A DNA stretch of 10,009 nucleotides. Origin: Pseudomonadota bacterium. Its GTDB lineage: Bacteria > Pseudomonadota > Alphaproteobacteria > Rhizobiales > Xanthobacteraceae. The stretch is from positions 1 to 10,009 of the forward strand of contig JAFAFP010000235.1 in the NCBI GenBank assembly GCA_023423415.1, in the 5' to 3' direction. The translations under genes were made by a program, and so were the position numbers. Position 1 is the first letter of the stretch. Each line of letters starts with the position of its first letter. This document shows, in pieces, positions 1 to 7,273 of the stretch. The notes beneath the pieces are model-generated. The model was not told the origin of the DNA, searched no databases, and worked only from the letters and a program-made list of their open reading frames with translations.

Positions 1-450
1 CGCCTGCGGAACGCCAATGGCGGCACGCCGACGGCAGTGCTGCGCGACAAGATGCAGCGCACCATGCAGGAAGACGCGGCGGTGTTCCGCACGCAGGAAT
101 CGCTGGAAAGCGGCTGCAGGCGCATGACCGCCATCTGGAAGGAAATGCCTGACATCAAGGTCACCGACCGCTCGATGATCTGGAACTCCGACCTCGTCGA
201 GACGCTGGAGCTGGAAAACCTGATGGCCAACGCCATCACCACGGTCTACGGCGCCGAGGCCCGCAAGGAAAGCCGCGGCTCGCATGCCCGCGAAGACTTC
301 CCCGATCGCAATGACAGCGAATGGATGAAGCACACGCTGGCGTGGCTGGACATGAAGACCAGCAACGTCACGATCGATTATCGTCCGGTCCACACCTACA
401 CGATGACGAATGACATCGCCTATATCGAGCCGAAGGCTCGCGTGTACTAG
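1..450 (+). CDS. sdhA: Succinate dehydrogenase flavoprotein subunit, C-terminal part (5' end outside window)
   Basis: This is the last 149 codons of the FAD-bearing subunit of succinate:quinone oxidoreductase (complex II), which oxidises succinate to fumarate on the cytoplasmic face of the inner membrane. The frame is open from base 1 to the TAG at 448-450. The fragment shows the C-terminal helical domain of the SdhA/FrdA family: the run from AVLRDKMQ to the ESGCRRM segment, then the conserved ESRGSHAREDFPDRND signature (an RGxHxR motif that contributes to the substrate site region), a DSEWMKHTLAW segment, and a C-terminus of the usual form ending in IEPKARVY. Family members are about 600 residues, so roughly three quarters of the gene lies upstream. 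sdhB follows on the same strand after a 134-nt gap filled by a palindromic element. Identification is by motif and by the sdhB neighbour. Confidence 0.96.
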   Translation, partial: RLRNANGGTPTAVLRDKMQRTMQEDAAVFRTQESLESGCRRMTAIWKEMPDIKVTDRSMIWNSDLVETLELENLMANAITTVYGAEARKESRGSHAREDFPDRNDSEWMKHTLAWLDMKTSNVTIDYRPVHTYTMTNDIAYIEPKARVY

Positions 451-458
451 CCAATTTG

Positions 459-562
459 TCATGCGCGGACTTGATCCGCGCATCCATCCTTTTCGAAAGA
501 TGGATTGCCGGGTCATAAGGCGTCAATGACGCCGTCTTCGACGGCTTATGCCCGGCAATGAC
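459..562. repeat. Compound palindromic element between sdhA and sdhB
   Basis: The sdhA-sdhB gap is almost entirely foldable. A perfect 9-bp hairpin (ATGCGCGGA at 461-469 with TCCGCGCAT at 475-483) is followed by a shorter bulged hairpin (about 484-503, CCATCCTTT against AAAGATGG). Then comes a three-way structure: an outer arm of TTGCCGGGTCATAAG (505-519) with CTTATGCCCGGCAA (545-558), one base bulged, enclosing two perfect small hairpins, GCGTCA/TGACGC (520-532) and CGTC/GACG (533-543). The whole is bounded by GTCAT (459) and ATGAC (558-562). This resembles the dispersed palindromic elements frequent between genes in rhizobia and relatives. It has no T-run, so it is probably not a terminator; as RNA it could alter mRNA stability or the sdhA:sdhB ratio, which is inference. 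Confidence 0.75.
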
Positions 563-584
563 GAGGAGAGAGAGCAAAGAAGTC

Positions 585-1364
585 ATGGTCGAACTCACGC
601 TTCCCAAGAATTCGCGGGTCAACGAAGGCAAGACATGGCCCGGCAAGCCGGGCGCAAAGAACGAGCGCGAATTCCGCGTCTACCGCTGGAATCCGGACGA
701 CGGCAACAATCCGCAGGTCGACACTTACAAGGTCGATCTCGACGATTGCGGGCCGATGGTTCTGGACGCCCTGATCTGGATCAAGTCGAACATCGATCCG
801 ACGCTGACCTTCCGTCGTTCCTGCCGTGAGGGTGTTTGCGGCTCCTGCTCGATGAACATCGACGGCGTCAACACACTGGCTTGCACGCGCGGCATGGACG
901 AAGTCAAAGGCGCAGTGAAGATCTATCCGCTGCCGCACATGCCGGTGGTGAAGGACCTGGTGCCGGACCTCACCAATTTCTATGCGCAATATGCCTCGAC
1001 CGAACCGTGGCTGAAGACCACGACACCGGCACCGCAGAAGGAGTGGAGGCAGAGCGAAGGCGACCGCAAGCAGCTCGACGGCCTCTACGAATGCATCCTC
1101 TGCGCCTGCTGCACCACGTCCTGCCCCAGCTACTGGTGGAACGGCGATCGCTATCTCGGCCCGGCCGCGCTGCTGCAAGCCGGCCGCTGGCTGAAAGACT
1201 CACGCGATGAGGCCAAGGGCGAACGGCTCGACAATCTTGAAGATCCGTTCCGTCTCTATCGCTGCCACACCATCATGAACTGCTCGAAGGCCTGCCCTAA
1301 AGGCCTCAATCCGGCGAAGGAAATCGCCGACATCAAGAAGATGATGGTCGAGCGGCAGGTTTAA
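585..1364 (+). CDS. sdhB: Succinate dehydrogenase iron-sulfur subunit
   Basis: This 259-residue subunit passes electrons from FAD in SdhA to quinone in complex II. The N-terminal ferredoxin-like domain carries the 2Fe-2S ligands C80, C85, C88 and C100 (SCREGVCGSCS then LACTRG). The C-terminal domain carries CILCACCTTSCP (C170, C173, C176, C180) and the YRCHTIMNCSKACPKG segment (C227, C233, C237), the full set for the 4Fe-4S and 3Fe-4S clusters. Length is normal for the family. An in-frame ATG at 558 exists, but it lies in the arm of the palindrome. The ATG at 585 gives the family-like beginning MVELTLPKNS and has a purine-rich leader (563-582, GAGGAGAGAGAG then AAAGAAG), so it is preferred. 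It is probably cotranscribed with sdhA; membrane subunits sdhC/sdhD are not in the window and would be expected upstream of sdhA. Confidence 0.97.
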   Translation: MVELTLPKNSRVNEGKTWPGKPGAKNEREFRVYRWNPDDGNNPQVDTYKVDLDDCGPMVLDALIWIKSNIDPTLTFRRSCREGVCGSCSMNIDGVNTLACTRGMDEVKGAVKIYPLPHMPVVKDLVPDLTNFYAQYASTEPWLKTTTPAPQKEWRQSEGDRKQLDGLYECILCACCTTSCPSYWWNGDRYLGPAALLQAGRWLKDSRDEAKGERLDNLEDPFRLYRCHTIMNCSKACPKGLNPAKEIADIKKMMVERQV

Positions 1365-1392
1365 GACCACCATTGAAGAACGAATGTTGTTC

Positions 1393-1425
1393 CGTCATGC
1401 CCGGCCCTTGTGCCGGGCATTGACG
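1393..1425. repeat. Palindromic element / possible terminator after sdhB
   Basis: A perfect 9-bp hairpin (ATGCCCGGC at 1397-1405, GCCGGGCAT at 1412-1420) is extended outward by CGTCA (1393-1397) against TGACG (1421-1425) with one base bulged. It begins 28 nt after the sdhB stop and is followed by TCTTT, so it could end the sdh transcript, but the T-run is poor. Its form (CGTCATGCCCGG... GGGCAT.GACG) is like the arms of the element between sdhA and sdhB, so I read it as a short member of the same repeat family. Confidence 0.65.
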
Positions 1426-1467
1426 TCTTTAGACTCCGTCAGATTCGGCCATAACGGAGAGTGTGCC

Positions 1468-1851
1468 GTGATTGACCATATCGGTTTCCCGGTGTCCGAC
1501 TACACGCGATCGAAAACATTTTACACGCAGGCACTGGCGCCACTCGGCTATTCGCTGATTATGGAAGTGCAGCAGACTGAGAACAATGCGCCTGCTGCCG
1601 GTTTTGGTATCGGCCACAAGCCCGATTTCTGGATCGGGGGTGAAGGCGGATTGGACAAGCCACTGCATGTCGCAATCGTCGCAAGCGATCGCGCAACCGT
1701 CGATGCCTTCTATAAGGCGGCGCTCGCTGCCGGCGGACGCGACAACGGCGCACCCGGCATCCGCGCGCATTATCACCCGGATTACTACGCCGCCTTCGTG
1801 CTCGATCCGGATGGACACAATGTCGAAGCGGTGTGTCACATGGCGGCGTGA
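1468..1851 (+). CDS. VOC-superfamily (glyoxalase/bleomycin resistance/dioxygenase fold) protein
   Basis: This is a small 127-residue single-copy VOC protein, made of two beta-alpha-beta-beta-beta modules that normally form a metal site, often as a dimer. The opening MIDHIGFPVSDYTRSKTFY is the typical first module, with H4 in the usual metal position. A second histidine (H67 in PLHVAIVASD) starts the second module, and the ending VLDPDGHNVEAV places a glutamate (E120) in the usual final ligand position. This resembles the group often annotated as glyoxalase-like or VOC family in rhizobia; the substrate is unknown. The GTG at 1468 is chosen because it has GGAGA 7 nt upstream and starts the fold directly. 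An upstream in-frame start at 1384 would translate the palindromic element into an unrelated 28-residue tail. It lies downstream of sdhB but is probably separately transcribed. Confidence 0.85.
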   Translation: MIDHIGFPVSDYTRSKTFYTQALAPLGYSLIMEVQQTENNAPAAGFGIGHKPDFWIGGEGGLDKPLHVAIVASDRATVDAFYKAALAAGGRDNGAPGIRAHYHPDYYAAFVLDPDGHNVEAVCHMAA

Positions 1852-1871
1852 GGCAGACTGTCGGGTTTCCG

Positions 1872-1936
1872 CTCATTCCCGCGAAGGCGGGAATCCAGCG
1901 AAGAGACTCTGGGTCTCCGCCTTCGCGGGGACAAGC
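1872..1936. repeat. Paired-hairpin palindromic repeat between convergent genes
   Basis: There are two hairpins in inverted arrangement: ATTCCCGC (1875-1882) with GCGGGAAT (1887-1894), loop GAAG; and GTCTCCGC (1913-1920) with GCGGGGAC (1925-1932), loop CTTC and one G-T pair. They are joined by a segment with CCAG and CTGG arms. The two halves are approximate reverse complements of each other, so the whole 65 bp is also a larger palindrome. This form (TCATTCCCGCGAAGGCGGGAATCC) is a widely dispersed bacterial palindromic repeat type. It lies between the ends of the VOC gene (1851) and the alkaline phosphatase (1949), where it may help stop or insulate converging transcripts, though no T-run is present. 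Confidence 0.7.
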
Positions 1937-1948
1937 GGACTGGAATTG

Positions 1949-3730
1949 CTAGCGTATCGTTTCGGCAGCACCCGACGTCGTGCTGCTGTTCGCACCAAGC
2001 CCCAACGCTTCCGCCATGATGCGGAACACGTCGGTATTCTCCAGTTGTCCACGTACACGCTCGCTGCCGGGCCCCGTGGCGGTGAGAATCACATCCTCAC
2101 CGGAATGCACGCTGGCATTGGCGAGACGCGGCAGATTGCCGAAGCGAAGCACAGCGCCCGGAACATTCTTGTAGCGTTCGTTCGCCTCAAACGTACCCGC
2201 CTCCTTGCCTTGAACGGTTGGAGCGTTCGGGTCATCGAGACGCGGACGGAATGTCTCATAGTGATCCGGCAGGCTCGCGGAGAACATCGCCAGACGACGG
2301 CTGACATCGATCCGTGATGGATAGCCTTCCGCATCAGGCGCTGGATAGTTTGGAAAGCCCGCCTTGTCGTAGATGCGGACACGTTCACGCATCGGCACAT
2401 TTGGCTCGCTCGACATGTCGTCGTCGATCGTGCCAACAATGCCGATCGGATGATTGTGATCGGCGAGCACGAGGATCAGCGTGTCGTCGCCACGCGCCTT
2501 CGCCCAGTCCTTCACCTGCTTCACGACATTGTCGAACAGGATCGTGTCATAGACCGCACGCTCCATATCGAGCAGATGGGTGTATTTGTCGATCATCCCG
2601 GACTCGACCATCAGGAAGAAGCCGTTCGGATTCTGCGACAACAGATCGAGCGCCTTCGCCGTCATGTCGGTGAGATCGGGCTGATCCGGGAAGCGCGTAA
2701 TGCTGCCGCGCTTGAGGAATTTTCGATCCAGCACGCCGTCCATGTTGCCGTTGTTGAACAGACCCAGGAGGCGTTTGGTCTCTGGCGGCAGAGCCTCCAG
2801 CTCTTCGGCGGTCGATGCGAAGGCGTAACCGGCGTCCTTGAATTTGGCGATGTAGTCGATCTCGTCACGACGCTTCGCGCCGGTCGCGCCCTTCGGCAAA
2901 AAACTTGCCGCGCCGCCGCCCATCAACACTTCCGGCTGCGCGGCGAAGAATTGTTCGACAATCTGACCGTACGCGGCGCGTCGGCGCGTATGCGCGATCA
3001 TTGCAGCCGGAGTCGCATCCTGGATTTCCGTATTGGTGACGATGCCGACCGACATGCCATGCTGCCGCTTTGCAAGGCCGGCGATCGTCTCCACCTTCGG
3101 ATCGTCAAACGGACTCATGGTGCGATCCGCATAGACGCCCATCGCATTCACCGCCGTCTTGTGGCCGGTGGCATAGGCGCTTGCCGCATTAGCCGAGTCG
3201 GTGATGATCGAATCGAGCCCCGCCGTCGCCACCAAAGCCATCTGCGGCATATCGTCCATCGCCAGCTTGCCGAACGCCCTGCCCTCGGCGATCCCCTTCG
3301 ACAGCAGCCGCGCCGCAACGCGGTGCGCCGGGGAAAGACCGTCGCCAATCAGCAGAACGACGTTTTTCGCCTGGCGCGCCGGCGTGCCATAGACATTCCA
3401 GGTGATGTCGCGCGACGACGATGGGGTCGCCACCTTGACCGCATAAGCGCCGGGCTTGTCGATCGCGACATCGCGCAGCACCAGCGCGGATTGATCCTTA
3501 CCGTCTTCCTTCTCGACAAACTGACCTTGCTTGCCAAGAACGACGCTGTAGTCCGCGCCGTTGATCGTGACTTTGACATCCGAAGCAGCAACGATTTCAG
3601 GCCATTCCACTTTCATGTCAAAGCGTGATCCGGCCAGTATATCCGCACGATCCACCGGATAGACGGTCTGGGCATGGCCTGTGGTCTGTATTGCCAGAAG
3701 GGTGATGGCGGACAGCAGAATGCGGCGCAT
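1949..3730 (-). CDS. Secreted PhoA-family alkaline phosphatase with N-terminal beta-rich domain
   Basis: This is a 593-residue phosphomonoesterase that should act in the periplasm or outside the cell. Residues 1-20 are a signal peptide (MRR, a hydrophobic core, then GHA before Q21). Residues about 21-118 look like a beta-rich, Ig-like domain that is not part of classical PhoA. The catalytic domain starts at NVVLLIGDG (metal Asp130). It continues with the nucleophile motif TDSANAASAYATGHKT (Ser179), NTEIQDATPAAMIAHT (E235/T240 region), ESGMIDKYTH (D381, H385), LADHNH (D424, H425) and VHSGEDV (H542). All residues expected for the two-zinc/one-magnesium site appear present. The start at 3730 is chosen because it begins the signal peptide and has GAGG about 8 nt upstream; a longer frame back to 3922 would bury the signal peptide. 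The gene is transcribed away from the OmpA-domain gene. A Pho-box-like site lies 46-63 nt upstream. Confidence 0.93.
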   Translation of the reverse strand: MRRILLSAITLLAIQTTGHAQTVYPVDRADILAGSRFDMKVEWPEIVAASDVKVTINGADYSVVLGKQGQFVEKEDGKDQSALVLRDVAIDKPGAYAVKVATPSSSRDITWNVYGTPARQAKNVVLLIGDGLSPAHRVAARLLSKGIAEGRAFGKLAMDDMPQMALVATAGLDSIITDSANAASAYATGHKTAVNAMGVYADRTMSPFDDPKVETIAGLAKRQHGMSVGIVTNTEIQDATPAAMIAHTRRRAAYGQIVEQFFAAQPEVLMGGGAASFLPKGATGAKRRDEIDYIAKFKDAGYAFASTAEELEALPPETKRLLGLFNNGNMDGVLDRKFLKRGSITRFPDQPDLTDMTAKALDLLSQNPNGFFLMVESGMIDKYTHLLDMERAVYDTILFDNVVKQVKDWAKARGDDTLILVLADHNHPIGIVGTIDDDMSSEPNVPMRERVRIYDKAGFPNYPAPDAEGYPSRIDVSRRLAMFSASLPDHYETFRPRLDDPNAPTVQGKEAGTFEANERYKNVPGAVLRFGNLPRLANASVHSGEDVILTATGPGSERVRGQLENTDVFRIMAEALGLGANSSTTSGAAETIR

Positions 3731-3775
3731 GGCTCGGCCCTCGATAGAGGTTCGGGACGACGCTAGGGATGCTTC

Positions 3776-3793
3776 ATGACAGCCATATTGCAT
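3776..3793 (-). promoter_or_regulatory. Possible Pho box upstream of alkaline phosphatase
   Basis: On the minus strand the sequence reads ATGCAAT-ATGG-CTGTCAT, two 7-mers 11 bp apart as in PhoB sites (consensus CTGTCAT-N4-CTGTCAT). The downstream half is perfect and the upstream half matches at about 4 of 7. Ten bases further on is TAGCGT, which keeps the key T, A and final T of a -10 element at PhoB-type spacing. The match is only moderate and is helped by the identity of the gene downstream. Confidence 0.35.
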
Positions 3794-3865
3794 TGTCCGG
3801 CGCTGTCGTGAAAATGGCTTCGTCGTTTTATCGCCGAAGCACGACAGGCCAGACGGCGCAGATAC

Positions 3866-3891
3866 GGAACACTTTAAGACGTTCCAGCGTT
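3866..3891 (+). promoter_or_regulatory. EcfG-type general stress promoter for the OmpA-domain gene
   Basis: GGAAC (3866-3870) and CGTT (3888-3891) are separated by exactly 17 nt, a full match to the alphaproteobacterial EcfG sigma factor consensus GGAAC-N16/17-CGTT. Transcription would start near 3898, giving a leader of about 160 nt before the ATG at 4060. Only two such matches were found by reading both strands of the window, and both are intergenic and correctly oriented. Confidence 0.6.
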
Positions 3892-3908
3892 TGGCTTCAT
3901 CCATTACC

Positions 3909-3962
3909 ATGGCAGGGCACATGGATGGACAACCGTTAATCGGACGGCCATGTCGCTGCCAT
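3909..3962. other. Imperfect inverted repeat in the OmpA-domain gene leader
   Basis: ATGGCAG (3909-3915) pairs with CTGCCAT (3956-3962), then ACATGG (3919-3924) pairs with CCATGT (3948-3953), and a small CCG/CGG stem (3933-3935, 3941-3943) lies inside. The pieces stack into one long hairpin with small internal loops. It begins about 10 nt after the predicted EcfG start site, so it would form the 5' part of that transcript. There is no T-run after it, so it does not look like an intrinsic terminator. Confidence 0.5.
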
Positions 3963-4059
3963 CCTTCTGTTCCAAGACACTTCGCTCAGGCGGATGCAAA
4001 AGCTGCGATTCGATAATTTGGGGACTCCAAGAATTCCTTCCACGAACAGCGAGATCACG

Positions 4060-5781
4060 ATGCGTTTTAAAGGACTGCTCCTGGCCGGAGCCGCCATACC
4101 TGCGATTGCCCTGGCAGGCCCCGTCTCGGCTCAGAACATCGGTCACCACCAAGCAACGCCCTTTGTTGTGGCGCAGCAATCGGGCGGTGACGACAAGGGC
4201 AAAGGCAAGGGTAAGAACGAGCAGCAGAATCAGCGCCAGGAGCGTCGTGAGCAGCGGCAGGAGCAGAGACAGGAACGCCGCGATCAGCGGCAGGAGCAGC
4301 GCGGCGAGCAACGCCAGCAGCAGCAGCAACAGCGGCAGGAACGCCAGCAGCAGCGCCAGGAACAGTCGCAAGAGCGTCGCGACCAGCGCCAGGAGCAGCG
4401 GCCCGGTCGCGACGAGCGCCGGGAGCAGCGGCAGCAACAGGGCCAGCAGCGCCAGGAGCTGCAACAACGCCAGGAGCAACAGCGCCAAGAGCTGCAGAAG
4501 CAGCAATTGCAGAAGCAGCAAGAGCAGCAGCGCCAGCAGGGGCGCCAGCAAGAACAGCAGCGTCAACAGCAACAGGATCTAAGGAAACAACAGGAGCAGC
4601 AGCGCCAGCAGCAGACCCAGCCCCGTGATCCGCGCGACGACCAGAAGAAACGCGACGAGCAGCAACAGCAGCAGCGCGGTGACGATCGTCAGCGTCAGCA
4701 ACAGCAGCAAAACCAGGATCGCCGCGATGATCGCAAGGAAGGGCGTGACGAGCGCCGTGACGAGCGTCAGCAACGTCCGGATGATCGCCGAGAAGGCCGT
4801 GAGGACCGCCGGGACGAGCGTCAGGACCGTCGCGAAGGACGCGACGACCGCCGCGAGGACCGTCGGGACGCCCGCCGGATCGAGGATCTGCGCAATGAAC
4901 GTCGCGAGGTCCGTGAAGGCAACCGGACGATTATTCGCGAGGGCGACCGCACGATCATCCGCGACGGCAACCGCACCTTCATCCGGCGTGACGAGAACGA
5001 TCGCTTCAACCGCCGCGGCGATGCTCGCGTCGAGCGGTTCGGCAACGAAATCCGCACCGTCACGCGTCGGAACGGTGTCGATATCATCACCGTCACAGAT
5101 GCGAATGGCCGGTTGATCCGCCGGTCGCGCCGGGATCATGGACGCGAAGTGGTGATCATCGACAATCGCCCCCGTGGCGGACGGCGGGCCGATGCGTTCT
5201 TTATTGCCCTGCCTGCGCTGGCGCTCGGTGCGCTTGCAATCCCGCGCGAACGCTACATCGTCGAAGCGGAAAGCGCGCCGCCGGAATACATCTATGGTGC
5301 GCTGATGGCGCCGCCGGTCGAGCCGTTGCCGCGTGCCTACACGCTCGATGAAATCCGTTACAGCCCGGAAATCCGCAACCGGATGCCGCGCATCGATCTC
5401 GACACCATCACGTTTGACAGCGGCTCTTGGGAAGTCACTCCCGATCAGTACGATCGGCTGGCTCCTATCGCCGAGGGCATCAAGCGTGCGGTATCGCAGA
5501 ATCCGAACGAAGTGTTCCTGATCGAAGGTCACACCGACGCAACCGGAACCGACGAGGACAATCTGTCACTGTCCGATCGTCGCGCGGAATCGGTGGCGGT
5601 GATTCTCACCGACCAATTCCAGATTCCGCCGGAAAACCTGACCACGCAGGGCTATGGCGAACAGCAACTGAAGGTGCCGAGCGAGGGACCGGAGCGGGCC
5701 AATCGCCGCGTCACCGTGCGTCGCATCACGCCGCTGCTGCAGCAGGGCCAGGCCGGAGCCGGCGCACCACCGCCGCAGTAA
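4060..5781 (+). CDS. Exported OmpA-domain protein with long Gln/Arg/Glu/Asp low-complexity region
   Basis: This 573-residue envelope protein is likely anchored to peptidoglycan. Residues 1-25 are a signal peptide (MRFKG, hydrophobic core, SAQ). Residues about 41-285 are almost only Q, R, E, D and K, first Q/R/E-rich (55-185), then D/R/E-rich (186-280). Residues 285-308 are three 8-residue repeats of the form REGNRTII. A mixed region follows, then a hydrophobic stretch (380-395, FFIALPALALGALAIP), and an OmpA-like domain from about 445 to 557. This domain contains GHTDATG (D493) and NLSLSDRRAESV (R508), the peptidoglycan-contacting residues of the family, and GYGEQQL. The start at 4060 begins the signal peptide directly; an ATG at 3994 would add 22 unrelated residues. 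An EcfG-type promoter lies upstream and a hairpin terminator follows. Export and peptidoglycan binding are inferred from the domains; the role of the charged region is unknown. Confidence 0.88.
   Translation: MRFKGLLLAGAAIPAIALAGPVSAQNIGHHQATPFVVAQQSGGDDKGKGKGKNEQQNQRQERREQRQEQRQERRDQRQEQRGEQRQQQQQQRQERQQQRQEQSQERRDQRQEQRPGRDERREQRQQQGQQRQELQQRQEQQRQELQKQQLQKQQEQQRQQGRQQEQQRQQQQDLRKQQEQQRQQQTQPRDPRDDQKKRDEQQQQQRGDDRQRQQQQQNQDRRDDRKEGRDERRDERQQRPDDRREGREDRRDERQDRREGRDDRREDRRDARRIEDLRNERREVREGNRTIIREGDRTIIRDGNRTFIRRDENDRFNRRGDARVERFGNEIRTVTRRNGVDIITVTDANGRLIRRSRRDHGREVVIIDNRPRGGRRADAFFIALPALALGALAIPRERYIVEAESAPPEYIYGALMAPPVEPLPRAYTLDEIRYSPEIRNRMPRIDLDTITFDSGSWEVTPDQYDRLAPIAEGIKRAVSQNPNEVFLIEGHTDATGTDEDNLSLSDRRAESVAVILTDQFQIPPENLTTQGYGEQQLKVPSEGPERANRRVTVRRITPLLQQGQAGAGAPPPQ
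4213..4890 (+). repeat. Degenerate CAG/CGC/GAG codon repeat tract within the OmpA-domain gene
   Basis: The DNA of this tract is a loose mixture of CAG, CAA, CGC/CGT, GAG/GAA and GAC codons with short near-identical blocks, for example CAGCAGCAGCAACAGCGGCAG near 4315. Codon use varies between CAG and CAA and between CGC and CGT, so it is not a simple perfect microsatellite. It is prone to length change by slippage or recombination. The opposite strand reads as open poly-leucine frames only because of this composition. Confidence 0.8.
4912..4983 (+). repeat. Three 24-bp tandem repeats in the OmpA-domain gene
   Basis: Three consecutive 24-bp units encode REGNRTII, REGDRTII and RDGNRTFI. The protein repeat is tighter than the DNA repeat (third positions differ), which indicates old duplications kept by selection on the protein. 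It marks the change from the charged low-complexity region to the folded part. Confidence 0.75.
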
Positions 5782-5803
5782 CGCGGACGCATCGCATCAA
5801 AGC

Positions 5804-5832
5804 AAATGGCCGGGCAATGCCCGGCCATTTTT
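5804..5832 (+). terminator. Intrinsic terminator after the OmpA-domain gene
   Basis: A perfect 12-bp stem (AAATGGCCGGGC at 5804-5815, GCCCGGCCATTT at 5819-5830) with a 3-nt loop AAT and a T-run at 5828-5832, 23 nt after the stop codon. It lies between convergent genes, and the stem begins with three A, so it might also act weakly on argG transcripts from the other side. Confidence 0.9.
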
Positions 5833-5878
5833 ATGTCGTCATGCTTTATGTCGTCCTGCGCGAACTTGCGGCGACGCC

Positions 5879-7126
<1,248 letters not shown>

Positions 7127-7166
7127 ATCGGGAAGTCCACGCGTGGCAGGAATGAAATTCGCGCGG

Positions 7167-7194
7167 ACTATAGGCAGAACCGGGAGCGGTGCAA
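7167..7194 (-). promoter_or_regulatory. Likely sigma-70-type promoter of argG
   Basis: On the minus strand TTGCAC (7194-7189) is followed after 16 nt by TATAGT (7172-7167). The -10 matches 5 of 6 and the -35 keeps TTG. Transcription would start near 7160, about 34 nt before the argG ATG at 7126. Confidence 0.55.
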
Positions 7195-7273
7195 CTTGCT
7201 CAGTCATTCAAGCGCGACCGGGAGGCCGCAAGTCGGAAATCCCAATTGTCATCCGATGGCTTCCGGCCGCTGA

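Larger units (their letters stand above)
3731..4059. other. Divergent intergenic regulatory region (alkaline phosphatase / OmpA-domain gene)
   Basis: This 329-nt stretch has no convincing gene. From left to right it holds the leader and a Pho-box-like site for the alkaline phosphatase (-), an EcfG-type promoter pointing right (3866-3891), a long imperfect inverted repeat (3909-3962), and the leader of the OmpA-domain gene. A 35-codon frame from ATG 3909 to TAA has no ribosome binding site and no recognisable features, so I do not call it. Confidence 0.7.

Noticed and set aside
2450..3628. A 392-codon open frame on the plus strand
   Set aside because: It runs antisense to the alkaline phosphatase, has no recognisable domain, and is explained by the codon bias of the real gene in a GC-rich genome.
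3909..4016. A 35-codon frame in the OmpA-domain gene leader
   Set aside because: It has no ribosome binding site and overlaps the inverted repeat; composition gives no support for coding.
3904..4572. A minus-strand frame encoding poly-leucine-rich sequence, and another at 4579-5532
   Set aside because: These are the complement of CAG/CGC/GAG codons in the low-complexity tract of the OmpA-domain gene (CTG, GCG, CTC on the other strand), not membrane proteins.
4213..4890. The CAG-rich tract as a CRISPR-like or noncoding repeat array
   Set aside because: The repeats are irregular, in frame with a signal-peptide and OmpA-domain protein, and have no spacer pattern.
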